Both the position numbers and the translations under genes were made by a program. Source: Psychromonas sp. SA13A (lineage in GTDB: Bacteria; Pseudomonadota; Gammaproteobacteria; Enterobacterales; Psychromonadaceae). From it: a DNA stretch of 64,000 nucleotides. Position 1 is the stretch's first letter. Each line of letters starts with the position of its first letter. The stretch is from NCBI RefSeq assembly GCF_011378715.1, contig NZ_WTKU01000003.1, forward strand, positions 62,001 through 126,000. The letters run 5' to 3'. Shown one piece after another: positions 9,577 to 18,419 of the stretch. The notes under the pieces are model-generated. The model did not search any database and was not told the origin of the DNA. It worked only from the letters and a program-made list of their open reading frames with translations.

Positions 9577-10241
9577 CGAAGCTGGCGAGGTCAGTATTTA
9601 TTAACCGATGGGAAGGTAATGTTGTTGTACTTTAATTTTGTGTGGCAATATTCCTTTCCTTGGTTATGTTTAATTCTCTGCCAGCATTTGCCTGAGTTGA
9701 TTCAGATAAACACAATATGGAGGGATGTATCCACAATGAACATCGAGCTTCTTTATTAGTTAATTAAAGGTCCAACTGTAAAAATGTAAAGGGTTAATCG
9801 GCCGTTGGCATGGCTGAATATCAGCGCTATTTAAATTGTAAAGTGAGCAAAGAAGTGTGATATTTCATTTGTTCGATTAAAGCCGATGCTAACGATTTTT
9901 TCAAGTAGTTAGAAAATATTGGAGTATAGAAAATTAGTTACATTGGGTACTTGATGTAAGTTTTAATTAGAATTTAAATAGAGTAAGGCGGCATAATGTC
10001 TCATAAAACATATCAGTTTTAAGGCATTTAATACTTGATTTACTACGAAAAAAATAAATTTCAAGAAAAAGGATTGAAAGTTAAACGTTTCAAAACTGCA
10101 TTACTATGCAAAGAAAGTCCTTCAGCTTGTTGTTTGAATACTAATGATCTAAACCTGAATCTGCTATTTTGATTGTTATTAATGTGCTGATATATTGATG
10201 CATTGATAATTCGAATTTTCTTCTGAATGGTGTATTTCTTT
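9577..10241. other. intergenic region between dctM and the reductase gene
   Basis: About 660 bp with no ORF I can support (only octa- to decapeptide-sized reading frames). No repeat, riboswitch or clear terminator was seen after dctM. The length suggests that the reductase gene has its own promoter and is not part of the dctPQM transcript. Confidence 0.4.
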
Positions 10242-11186
10242 ATGACTAAACAAATTGTATTTATTGGACAAATTTCAGATAAAGAAAAAACAGCTTGGAT
10301 AACGTCTATTCAAGCGCAATTAACAGGCGTGAATATTATCGCTTATGAGGCGCTATCCCCAGAGCAAAAGCTCAATATTGAGGTCGCGATCGTGGCGAAC
10401 CCTGACCCTAAACAACTCACCGAGCTACCTAAATTAGTCTGGATACAAAGCTTATGGGCAGGGGTAGAAAGGTTAGTGTCAGAACTACCTAATACAAAAT
10501 TTGATATCGTGCGTATGGAAGACCCAAACTTAGCTGAAACAATGGCAGAGGCAGTCGTCGCATGGACTTTTTATTTACATCGAGATATGCCCAAATACCT
10601 TCAACAACAAAGACAAAAAATTTGGCGTGAACTTGATTTAGTAGAACTAAAAGATAGAAGAATCGGAATATTAGGGTTAGGGATACTGGGTAGTACATCT
10701 ACAAAGAAACTACGACTTAATGGTTTTAATGTTACAGGGTGGAGCCGTAAACTGGCGAGTATAGAAGGCGTACAATGCTTTAATGGTAAAGATGGGCTAC
10801 AGAAAGTATTAACACAGTCAGATATTTTAGTGAGCTTATTGCCATTAACACATGAAACGCAACACTTATTAAATGACCACAACCTAAGCCTATTACCTCA
10901 AGGTGCATCGATTATTAATTTTTCACGTGGAAAGGTAATAGATGAAAAAGCATTATTATCTCACCTAGAAAGCGGTCACTTAAATCATGCTGTGTTAGAT
11001 GTTTTTAAAATAGAACCTTTACCGGTTGATAATGCACTCTGGGAGTCGCCAAAGGTAACTATTTTGCCTCACATATCAGCACCGACTAATACCAGAACTG
11101 CATCAAAGTTAGTTGCTAAGAATTTGCTTAACTATTTTGATACCGGTGAGATCCCCAACGCAATTGACCGTACTAAAGGTTATTAA
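10242..11186 (+). CDS. D-2-hydroxyacid dehydrogenase, GhrA-like (glyoxylate/hydroxypyruvate reductase A type)
   Basis: About 314-residue cytoplasmic NAD(P)H-dependent oxidoreductase. It has the Rossmann motif GILGLGILGS (about 144-153), the RGKVIDEKALLSHLESGHLNHAVLDVF block (active-site Arg and Asp region), and LPHISAPT with the catalytic His near residue 280. The short N-terminal domain and absence of an ACT domain fit the GhrA branch, which reduces glyoxylate, hydroxypyruvate or similar 2-keto acids. An in-frame ATG 15 bp upstream (10227) is an alternative start; neither has a strong ribosome binding site. Its position after a TRAP transporter suggests it processes the imported acid. Confidence 0.85.
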   Translation: MTKQIVFIGQISDKEKTAWITSIQAQLTGVNIIAYEALSPEQKLNIEVAIVANPDPKQLTELPKLVWIQSLWAGVERLVSELPNTKFDIVRMEDPNLAETMAEAVVAWTFYLHRDMPKYLQQQRQKIWRELDLVELKDRRIGILGLGILGSTSTKKLRLNGFNVTGWSRKLASIEGVQCFNGKDGLQKVLTQSDILVSLLPLTHETQHLLNDHNLSLLPQGASIINFSRGKVIDEKALLSHLESGHLNHAVLDVFKIEPLPVDNALWESPKVTILPHISAPTNTRTASKLVAKNLLNYFDTGEIPNAIDRTKGY

Positions 11187-11219
11187 TAGCGAGCGTGATG
11201 AGTTAATTTTCATTGAAAA

Positions 11220-11252
11220 CCTCAATTCTGGTTAATGAAAGCGGAATTGAGG
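11220..11252 (+). terminator. stem-loop downstream of the GhrA-like gene
   Basis: Perfect 9-bp arms CCTCAATTC (11220-11228) and GAATTGAGG (11244-11252), 34 bp after the stop. No pronounced T-tract follows, so termination strength is uncertain. Confidence 0.55.
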
Positions 11253-11258
11253 ATAGTT

Positions 11259-11298
11259 AAAATCATAAAATCATAAAATCATAAAATCATAAAATCAT
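11259..11298. repeat. five tandem copies of the octamer AAAATCAT
   Basis: Exact head-to-tail copies of AAAATCAT at 11259, 11267, 11275, 11283 and 11291, in the gap between two convergent genes. It looks like a simple sequence repeat that could vary in copy number by slippage. Confidence 0.9.
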
Positions 11299-11392
11299 AA
11301 GATTATATTTTGGGGCTATACAGTGCCGTTAGTTTTGCGTAGTTCAAGGCGAATTATTAAAGCTTGAATCTAAGGTTAACTGTAGATATTCA

Positions 11393-11740
11393 TTATTTTA
11401 ATATTAATTGACGAACTTGGTCTGCGCTTAATGGCCTTACTAGACGGTCAACTTCTTTACCATCGCGAAGCAATATTAACGTTGGCCAAAGTTTTACCTT
11501 AAATCCGCGACCTAAAACTTTGCCTTTACCGTCATATATTTTGATATGAGGCAGCTTTGACTGTGTAGTTAAGGAGTGCTCGGTTAATACTTCTTTTATT
11601 GCGCCTGTTGCTGCCTGACAGTGAGCACACCAAGGTGCACCGAACTCTATAATAGCATCGCCCGTTAACTCGCTAATTTGTTCAAATGTAAGCGTTTCTT
11701 CTTCGTAATCAGGGTTAAAACCGGTTTCATTAATTTTCAT
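11393..11740 (-). CDS. thioredoxin-like protein
   Basis: 115-residue thioredoxin-fold protein with the active site WCAHC inside IIEFGAPWCAHCQAATG, and the later cis-Pro block KLWPTLILLRDGKEVDRLVRPLS. It has no signal peptide, so it should act as a cytoplasmic disulfide reductase or oxidase. I start it at the ATG at 11740, preceded by GAGGAATAAATAAT; a longer upstream reading frame lacks a ribosome site, and the pseudogene copy supports the shorter form. A same-strand broken paralogue sits at 3507-3854. The product is smaller and more divergent than canonical TrxA. Confidence 0.85.
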   Translation of the reverse strand: MKINETGFNPDYEEETLTFEQISELTGDAIIEFGAPWCAHCQAATGAIKEVLTEHSLTTQSKLPHIKIYDGKGKVLGRGFKVKLWPTLILLRDGKEVDRLVRPLSADQVRQLILK

Positions 11741-11812
11741 ATTATTTATTCCTCTTATAGAGTGCAAACCTGTTTAAGGTAATTTTCTGCTGTGCTAACG
11801 GATCAAATCCGG

Positions 11813-12421
11813 TTACCTATTAGCTTGACTAATATTGGCGCTATTTTTACCTATCGCCATTAAAACAGGCATCTGGCCCTTTGAACTGTTCATATTAAAA
11901 GGCGTTGTTATAGTCGTATTCACTAAGTTATTCGTCGCAAAGGCTTGTTTAACTCTTTTTACTGATAACCCCATTTCATTCGAATCATTATCTGATAGCC
12001 AATCCCATTGTACGAAGCTGCCTTGCTCTTTTAATAATGATGCTAATAAACTTAATGTCGTTTCATAATCAGGTAAGAAGCTACAAACGGAGGAGGCGAC
12101 AATCAGAGCAAATTGCTCGATTAACTCTGGCTGGTGGCTAATGAGATCTTCAGACAAATAATCAGCAACAGAGACCACGTTATTTAATGCCTTGTTATTT
12201 AAATGCTTTATCATTTCTGAAGATGGGTCAATCGCTACTATTTTTCTTACGCTTGGACTAATCAGTTCAGTTAATGCCCCTGTACCACAACCGAAATCAA
12301 GCACCCTCAAACCATCAATATTTATGGTTGCGACAAGCGCTGAAAATGCGTTTTTTGCATATTCTTTAACACTAGGATCACTGTCCCAACTATCGGCATA
12401 TTGGTCCCATTCATTACTCAA
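11813..12421 (-). CDS. class I SAM-dependent methyltransferase
   Basis: About 202-residue cytoplasmic enzyme with the SAM-binding motif VLDFGCGTGALTE (about 41-53), the acidic motif II IVAIDPSSEM and a post-motif III region. It resembles small UbiE/YcgJ-like methyltransferases; the substrate is not recognisable. No ATG exists at the right place. The best start is the TTG at 12421, preceded by GGAGAATATC, with another TTG at 12433 possible. It lies about 70 bp upstream of the thioredoxin-like gene on the same strand and could be cotranscribed with it. Confidence 0.8.
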   Translation of the reverse strand: MSNEWDQYADSWDSDPSVKEYAKNAFSALVATINIDGLRVLDFGCGTGALTELISPSVRKIVAIDPSSEMIKHLNNKALNNVVSVADYLSEDLISHQPELIEQFALIVASSVCSFLPDYETTLSLLASLLKEQGSFVQWDWLSDNDSNEMGLSVKRVKQAFATNNLVNTTITTPFNMNSSKGQMPVLMAIGKNSANISQANR

Positions 12422-12597
12422 GATATTCTCCAAAAATAACTTATAAAATCGTTTACAGGACAGAGAACTAACTTAATAAAGGTTATAAGTCTGCTAGGGA
12501 AGGTAGTTATATCCGTTACCAATTAACGTTGAATGATAACGGTTATAGTAAGGCGTGTTAGGTAGAAAAATCGCCTTGTATTTGTGCGTTACCCATT

Positions 12598-12885
12598 TTA
12601 TTTGTGAGCAATAGGCTTATCAGTAAAAAGGTAGTCCTTTAATTCTTTGTCAAAGGTCGGATCCTGTCGTCTGATCCACTCAAGCACCATTGCGGCGTGC
12701 TCTTTTTCTTCATCTCTATTATGTGCAAGTATTGCTTTTAATTCTTCATTCTTACAGGCATCGACTCGCTGGTTATACCAATCCACAGCTTCAAGTTCTT
12801 CCATCAGAGAAGTAATAGCTCGATGCATATCTCTGGTTTCATTTGACAGTTCATCTATTGGTTCGTGATAGCCTTCATTTGACAT
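12598..12885 (-). CDS. encapsulated-ferritin-type protein (EncFtn family), apparently without encapsulin
   Basis: 95-residue protein closely resembling the EncFtn ferritin-like domain described from Rhodospirillum rubrum: two helices carrying MEELEAVDWY and AHNRDEEKEHAAM. The ferroxidase ligands are present (Glu30, Glu60, His63 here). The start at 12885 is set by GAGGAG; a longer in-frame extension upstream has no family resemblance. In known systems this protein forms an annular decamer, oxidises Fe(II), and is loaded into an encapsulin shell through a C-terminal peptide. Here the protein ends PIAHK with no such peptide, and no shell gene lies within the window. Confidence 0.88.
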   Translation of the reverse strand: MSNEGYHEPIDELSNETRDMHRAITSLMEELEAVDWYNQRVDACKNEELKAILAHNRDEEKEHAAMVLEWIRRQDPTFDKELKDYLFTDKPIAHK

Positions 12886-13159
12886 TTTTATCTCCTCAAT
12901 AATTGATGTGATGATTGTAATGTATACCCAGGTTGTTATATTTCTAAATTTCACCCTGCTTATTACAATAAAAATACAATAAATTACATTGAGTTGAGGT
13001 TCAATAGATTCTTGTGTTTTCAATGCAATAAGTGGTGCTGTAGCAAACTTTATTGCGAGTGATTGAGCATTTTCATTTTTTCGTTCGAAAGGGCAGTGCT
13101 TTTAAAAAGATAAACTTAGTCTTGATGTGCTTTATCTGTTTTAGCCTTTAATATCCGCT

Positions 13160-13840
13160 TCAGTCTTTAATAATCGGCGCTAGATAGTTTGACCCAAGCT
13201 GACGCATTTGTCGCTCAACCCAAGTCACTCTTTGGTTAAGTTCAACACTTAAATCTCGAGGATCTCGTGTTTGTGGGCTAGGCAGTAATACTGCTAATTG
13301 TGCCGCTTGATTATTGGAGAGGTAACGTGCTGATTTTTTAAAATAATGTTGGCTAGCAGCTTCAACACCATAAATCCCTTTACCAAATTCAGCGATGTTC
13401 AAATACACCTCTAAAATACGCTTTTTACCCCAAACTGCCTCGAGGCTAATCGCTAAACCAGCCTCTAGACCTTTACGTATAAAGCTTCGACCCGACCATA
13501 GGAAAATATTCTTTGCCGTTTGTTGTGTGATAGTACTTGCACCACGAAGCCCATCACCATCACCGTATTGTTCAACAGCTTTAATGATCGCACTAAAATC
13601 AACACCATAATGCAGAGGAAAACGTTGGTCTTCAGACGCGACCACGGCCAAAGAGATCGAGGATGGCAGTTTATCAATACTGATCCATTTTTGTGTCACA
13701 GGATAAGGGCTTTGCATCATAAACGCCGTTGTTGGCAAAGGCACAAAGCGGAATGCTAATAAGATTAAAGTTATAACCAATAATAAGCGCCACAGGACGA
13801 ACCATATTTTTCTCAAAAAACTCGATTTACGCTTTGCCAT
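13160..13840 (-). CDS. mtgA: monofunctional peptidoglycan glycosyltransferase
   Basis: 226-residue inner-membrane protein: N-terminal basic segment and one membrane anchor (about 9-30), then a GT51 transglycosylase domain. Motifs seen are SEDQRFPLHYGVD (catalytic Glu about 71), GASTITQQTAKNIFLW (about 100-115), the RKGLEAGLAISLEAVWGKKRILEVYLNIAEFG block, and GVEAASQHYFKKSA. It polymerises lipid II into glycan strands on the periplasmic face. No transpeptidase domain follows, and the length matches MtgA. Confidence 0.95.
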   Translation of the reverse strand: MAKRKSSFLRKIWFVLWRLLLVITLILLAFRFVPLPTTAFMMQSPYPVTQKWISIDKLPSSISLAVVASEDQRFPLHYGVDFSAIIKAVEQYGDGDGLRGASTITQQTAKNIFLWSGRSFIRKGLEAGLAISLEAVWGKKRILEVYLNIAEFGKGIYGVEAASQHYFKKSARYLSNNQAAQLAVLLPSPQTRDPRDLSVELNQRVTWVERQMRQLGSNYLAPIIKD

Positions 13841-13985
13841 GGGTTATCTCTAATTGGGTTAAACGAGGTGGTTAAGGTAACCAACTCGAAAAAATATTGA
13901 TGATTAATCTAAACTTGCTCGTTTGTAATGAAAACAAGCAGTGTCATATAATGCCACATTTTAAGTTTTTTGCTTTTAAAAAATT

Positions 13986-14944
13986 AAAGCAACCACTAAG
14001 CACTGCGCTTCACGAAGGACACGAAGACAAAATTAAAAAGTTAAGATACTTATTATATTTTGACTTAACCTTCTTTTAACTTCGTGCCTTCGTGGTTAAT
14101 GGTTTTTTCTTTTAAAAGATTAAAGCAACCACGAAGCGCTGCACTTCACGAAGGACACGAAGAAAAATTAAAAGATTAAGCAGTTTATCTTTTGATCTTG
14201 CCTTCTTTTAACTTCGTGCCTTCGTGGTTAATCGCTTTTGACCTTATCTTTTATCAACTAAGTAAGTTTGTGGTTAATGGTTTTTTCTTTTAAAAAATTA
14301 AAGCAACCACGAAGCGCTCCACTTCACGAAGGACACGAAGAAAAAATTTAAAAGTTAAGCTGTTTATCTTTTGACCTAACCTTCTTTTAACTTCGTGCCT
14401 TCGTGGTTAATTGCTTTTGACCTAATCTTTTTCAACTCATTAAGTTTGTGGTTAATGGTTTTGTGTTTAAAAGCATAAAGCAACCACGAAGCGCTACATT
14501 TCACGAAGGACACGAAGAAAAAATTTAAAAGTTAAGCTGTTTATCTTTTGACCTAACCTTCTATTAACTTCGTGCCTTCGTGGTTAATTGCTTTTGACCT
14601 AATCTTTTTCAACTCAGTAACTTTGTGGTTAATGGTTTTGTGTTTAAAAGCATAAAGCAACCACGAAGCCCTGCGCTTCACGAAGGACACGAAGAAAAAA
14701 TTAAAAAGTTAAGATACTTATAGCAATTTATCTTTTGACTTAACCTTCTTTTAACTTCGTGCCTTCGTGGTTAATTGCTTTTGACCTAATCTTTTCAACT
14801 CAGTAACTTTGTGGTTAATGGTTTTTGCTTTTAAAAGATTAAAGCAACCACGAAGCGCTGCGCTTCACGAAGGAAAAAATTAAAAAATTAAAATACTTAT
14901 CGCTGTTTATATTTTGACCTAACCTTCTCTTAACTTCGTGCTAA
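13986..14944. repeat. array of six ~177-bp repeats with internal inverted repeats
   Basis: Units begin with AAAGCAACCAC(G/T)AAG at 13986, 14122, 14300, 14477, 14654 and 14841; spacing is 136, 178, 177, 177 and 187 bp. Each unit carries a left arm AACCACGAAG + about 10 nt + CACGAAGGACACGAAG, and a right arm CTTCGTGCCTTCGTGGTT about 60-80 nt later. Each can therefore fold into a long hairpin or cruciform. The last unit is truncated at CTTCGTGCT. It does not code for protein: the reading frames inside are not conserved between units. It lies between mtgA and yqhA. Confidence 0.92.
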
Positions 14945-14961
14945 AAAAAACTAGGTAATAA

Positions 14962-14999
14962 AAAAGGCCTTGGTTTTAACATCAAGGCCTTTTCTAAGT
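14962..14999. terminator. bidirectional terminator at the end of yqhA
   Basis: Perfect 11-bp arms AAAAGGCCTTG (14962-14972) and CAAGGCCTTTT (14983-14993) with a 10-nt loop. It has A-runs before and T-runs after, so it works in both directions. It ends the minus-strand yqhA transcript. Confidence 0.85.
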
Positions 15000-15029
15000 A
15001 ACTTTAAAACTTCACGTCTCAATCATTCA

Positions 15030-15530
15030 TTAATACTTTTTATTTTTTTGCGATACGTTGTCTAAATATCCCATTACAAAAGCAGAAAGCACAAACGTTA
15101 GGTGGATGATCACAAACCACATCAGCTTATCATTGGCAATATTTTGCGCATCCATAAAAACACGTAAAAGGTGGATTGATGAAATAGCAACAATTGCTGC
15201 TGCAACCTTATTTTTCAGTGAGCCAGAATCGATAGTCCCTAACCAAGCAAGTTTCTCTTTATTCTCGTCAATATCCAATTTAGAAACGAAATTTTCATAA
15301 CCTGCAAACATTACCATCACAAGTAATCCGCCTACTAATGTCATATCAATCAGTGATAACAATAATAAAATAAGGTCATTTTCAGTCACGCTTAAAATAT
15401 TAGGCAATAAATGAATTAATTCCTGAAAAAACTTGATTGTTAAAGCTAATAAACCCAATGATAATCCCGCATATATAGGGGCTAATAGCCAGCGAGAAGA
15501 GTAGATAAGGTTTTCAATAAAACGTTCCAT
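15030..15530 (-). CDS. yqhA: YqhA-family inner-membrane protein (UPF0114)
   Basis: 166-residue protein starting [20 protein letters not shown], diagnostic of the UPF0114/YqhA family, with four membrane segments (about 10-32, 48-72, 105-122, 134-155) and the conserved [10 protein letters not shown] segment. Function is not established. I use the ATG at 15530; a TTG three codons earlier is an alternative. Single gene with its own terminator. Confidence 0.9.
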   Translation of the reverse strand: MERFIENLIYSSRWLLAPIYAGLSLGLLALTIKFFQELIHLLPNILSVTENDLILLLLSLIDMTLVGGLLVMVMFAGYENFVSKLDIDENKEKLAWLGTIDSGSLKNKVAAAIVAISSIHLLRVFMDAQNIANDKLMWFVIIHLTFVLSAFVMGYLDNVSQKNKKY

Positions 15531-15931
15531 AAAGCCCAACTTAGTAAAGTAAAAAAAGATGACAATATATACACCTATTGAAAAGATGCAATGATAAAAG
15601 AGGTTAGATATAGCAATAATTGGATAGGAAAATAGGTTGCTTTGAGATCATCATTGGTAAGTGATTTGTTATTGATTAAAGGCGTGAAAGCTTAATAGGC
15701 GATATTGTTGCTTTAGCCCTGAATGATGACATAAAGCTGATGGCAGCCTTGAGCTGATGATAGAGAAGAGCGGAGGATAGTGCAGAGTGGAAAAATGTAA
15801 AATGGGTGAGGAGATGCCAGTAAAGCCAGTGTAAAATTAAATCTCTTGATCGCTTTAACTTTACACTGACGCTTATGGCTCTTTATTAACGTTTATAAAT
15901 AGTCATTATTCTATGTTGAATAATCCTTAGA
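15531..15931. other. intergenic region with one inverted repeat
   Basis: About 400 bp between two minus-strand genes. An inverted repeat CAGTGTAAA (15827-15835) / TTTACACTG (15860-15868) lies 64 bp beyond the stop of the permease gene and may be its transcript end. Otherwise I see nothing. Confidence 0.4.
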
Positions 15932-17443
15932 TCATTGACGGAAGCTTGATATTAAAGCTGGAATACCAGGCAACATACCTACTGCCGCCATCACCGTTGT
16001 TAACACCACAAACATAATTCCCGGTATGATCCACCGATTCATCTTACTCAATTCAGAGCTACGCTCTTTACAACCAATCAAACCAAGGTTATCAAGTAAC
16101 ATAGTAATCGACCAACCAAAAGCAGGGTTCACTAATGCAGAAGCAAAAACAACAATCGCTGCTGATTGAGTTGTTTTGCCTTCGCGTGTCATCTCCATTC
16201 CAGCTTCAAGTAATGGAATAAAAACCCCTACGATTAATGCAACGCATAACACTGGCTGCCAGATGGCTAAATCCATTGGATAACCCCATATTGCTGCTAT
16301 CACACAAAATAGTGCAGTTAATAAAGCACCAGCGGGAATAGGGCGCTTAGCGATAGCTGCAGGTATTAAATAAGTCCCCCATGATGAAGTGAAGTTAGAA
16401 CCACCTAAAAGAGAACCAAACACTTGACGAATAGATGCGGTGGTCATCGTATCATCTATATTCATTTGTACTTTTTCAGTACGCTCTGGGTAACTGATCT
16501 TTTGAAATACTTGATGCCCCAAGAAATCTGGTGACCACATTGCCACTGCTAAGATGGCAAAAGGTAATACGACCACAAAATTTTCTATTGTAGGCATACC
16601 TAACATCCACCCCGTATCCTCTCCCCACCAATACATCGGATTCAGGTTAGGCAAACCAGGGCTAGTCATAAACTCAAAAGGGGCGCCCATAGCAAAAGCC
16701 AGCGAACCACCTAACAAACAACTCAAAGGAACGGCCAACCAGCGTTTCCGCCAATGTTCAAGTAAAGCGTACAATATAATGGTGCTAATAATGACGATAA
16801 AAGGGATGTGCGACATACCAATATCGTCTCCCCAAGAAAGCAATTTTTTAACTTGTGAAATAGTGCCTACAAAACCGAGATACAGTAATAACCCACCACA
16901 AACCCCTTTACTGGTCAGGTTGGCTAATCGACTTCCTCCTTTACTAATAGCCAAGATCAAACCAAATGCACCAATCAATAACCCAAATGCCATTGGATGC
17001 CCGCCTGCTGCCACTACAATAGGAATAAGCGGAATCAGTGGCCCGTGAGTACCCGCTAAGTTAGCCGTGGGCAGTAGAAAGCCGGAAAAAAGAACAATAA
17101 AAATGGAAACGATTAATAACTCATAGCGTACGTTTTCTAAAATAAAGCCATCATCAAGTCCGAGTGGTCCTGCAAAAGTTGCAGCTATTGCTCCGACCAT
17201 TACGATTTTACCAATTGTGGCTGCCATCGCAGGTATGGTGTCTTCTATCTCAAATCGATAATCTTTGAAGGGTAAATTGGGGCGCCAACGTTTAGGTGCC
17301 ATGATTTGTAACTCGTGCTCTAAGTATTCTTCTCGTGTATCAAATTCTGAACTCGGTTTATGTTTTTGCGCGTAATTCAGTTGCTCTATACTTTTTTGAG
17401 ATGTTGACTCTTGTTCTGGTGTGGCGTTAGAAGCATTGTGCAT
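15932..17443 (-). CDS. DUF3360-family putative permease
   Basis: 503-residue inner-membrane protein with a roughly 70-residue hydrophilic N-terminus, then about 11-12 membrane segments. The sequence (APKRWRPNLPFKDYRFEIEDTIPAMA start of the core, PTANLAGTHGPLIPLIP, GSNFTSSWGTYLIP) is that of the DUF3360 family. I recognise this family from Vibrio and relatives and regard it as distantly related to the SulP/NCS2 transporter fold. Substrate unknown. It is monocistronic, with no regulator beside it. Confidence 0.75.
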   Translation of the reverse strand: MHNASNATPEQESTSQKSIEQLNYAQKHKPSSEFDTREEYLEHELQIMAPKRWRPNLPFKDYRFEIEDTIPAMAATIGKIVMVGAIAATFAGPLGLDDGFILENVRYELLIVSIFIVLFSGFLLPTANLAGTHGPLIPLIPIVVAAGGHPMAFGLLIGAFGLILAISKGGSRLANLTSKGVCGGLLLYLGFVGTISQVKKLLSWGDDIGMSHIPFIVIISTIILYALLEHWRKRWLAVPLSCLLGGSLAFAMGAPFEFMTSPGLPNLNPMYWWGEDTGWMLGMPTIENFVVVLPFAILAVAMWSPDFLGHQVFQKISYPERTEKVQMNIDDTMTTASIRQVFGSLLGGSNFTSSWGTYLIPAAIAKRPIPAGALLTALFCVIAAIWGYPMDLAIWQPVLCVALIVGVFIPLLEAGMEMTREGKTTQSAAIVVFASALVNPAFGWSITMLLDNLGLIGCKERSSELSKMNRWIIPGIMFVVLTTVMAAVGMLPGIPALISSFRQ

Positions 17444-17768
17444 TATCAGTCCCTATGGTCACTATTAAAAAATCACTAAGAATTTCAATGCTGTAAACTA
17501 ACTCAAGGTGATACTTATTACTAACAACGATATACAACCATTAGCACTAGCTCATGTTTTTAATTAATTTAGCGTTATCTTTTGAATACTATTTTTTTAT
17601 CGGGTTGGTCATGAAGTTAATCATTTAGAGGGGAGAAGTTTCAATCTAGAGCCAGTTATTTCAGTGGATAAACTACTTTATAAAGAATGATTAGATTAAC
17701 AATGTATTTTTGTTTATCTAATCATACAAGTTTATAGGTGCACGTATTTTTGTTTCGCTGTAATACTT
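17444..17768. other. intergenic region upstream of the DUF3360 gene
   Basis: AT-rich; it should contain the promoter of the permease gene on the minus strand. I see no ORF, repeat or operator I can support. Confidence 0.3.
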
Positions 17769-18356
17769 TTAATATTTTTCCATCTTAAATATCAAATTCT
17801 TTTTAACCGCTGCCCATTCAATGTTGATGATAGAAAATACAACTGTATCTCTGTAAGCACCATCGGGCATTTTTTGATGATTCCTTAATATACCGTCTTG
17901 CTTTGCACCCAAACGTGCAATTGCCGCACGTGACTTTTGATTGTGCCAATGCGTTCTAAACTCTACGGCAATGACATCAAGGACTTCGAATGCATGCTGT
18001 AATAGCATGAGTTTACATTCGCTATTTATTGATGAGCGTTGATAGCTTTTTGAATACCAAGTGTAACCTATCTCGAGACGACGATTGACAGGATCTGCAT
18101 TACAAAAACGTGTTGAACCAATGATTTTACCGCTGTGTTTAGCAACAATAACAAAGGGTAACGAGAGTCCTTTTTCCTGTTGTGCTAAGGCCGTGGAGAT
18201 ATAATCATTAATAGACGCTGAAGAAGGAACTGAAGTGAACCAGAGATCCCAAAGGTTACCATCTGATGCTGCCTCGACCAAAGCGTCGGCATGTTCGCGA
18301 CGTAATGGCATTAACGTTACGGAATGAGATGCTAACTCGATTTCTTTTAAAAACAT
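17769..18356 (-). CDS. GNAT-family N-acetyltransferase (RimJ/RimL-like)
   Basis: 195-residue cytoplasmic protein of the acetyltransf_3 type: VTLMPLRREHADALVEAA start, IGSTRFCNADPVNRRLEIGYTWYSKSYQRSSINSE central region, and VEFRTHWHNQKSRAAIARLGAKQDGILRNH toward the end. These are the RimJ/RimL/YoaA-type signatures for N-terminal or small-amine acetylation with acetyl-CoA. Start supported by AAAGGG upstream. The acceptor is unknown. It sits 63 bp from the end of the DinB-like gene on the same strand and may share its transcript. Confidence 0.82.
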   Translation of the reverse strand: MFLKEIELASHSVTLMPLRREHADALVEAASDGNLWDLWFTSVPSSASINDYISTALAQQEKGLSLPFVIVAKHSGKIIGSTRFCNADPVNRRLEIGYTWYSKSYQRSSINSECKLMLLQHAFEVLDVIAVEFRTHWHNQKSRAAIARLGAKQDGILRNHQKMPDGAYRDTVVFSIINIEWAAVKKNLIFKMEKY

Positions 18357-18419
18357 GTTTTACCCTTTACCTTTACCCATTGCGCTTAGTGAAGTTAGTC
18401 AAATTATTTAATGTCTATA

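Noticed and set aside
12513-12542. CCGTTA/TAACGG inverted repeat between the methyltransferase and ferritin genes
   Set aside because: Only 6-bp arms with an 18-nt loop and no T-tract; too weak to call a terminator or operator.
13897-14079. 60-codon ORF at the start of the 177-bp repeat array
   Set aside because: It runs into the repeat, and the frame is not conserved in the other units.
13986-14944. CRISPR array
   Set aside because: Units of about 177 bp with no unique spacers and no cas genes.
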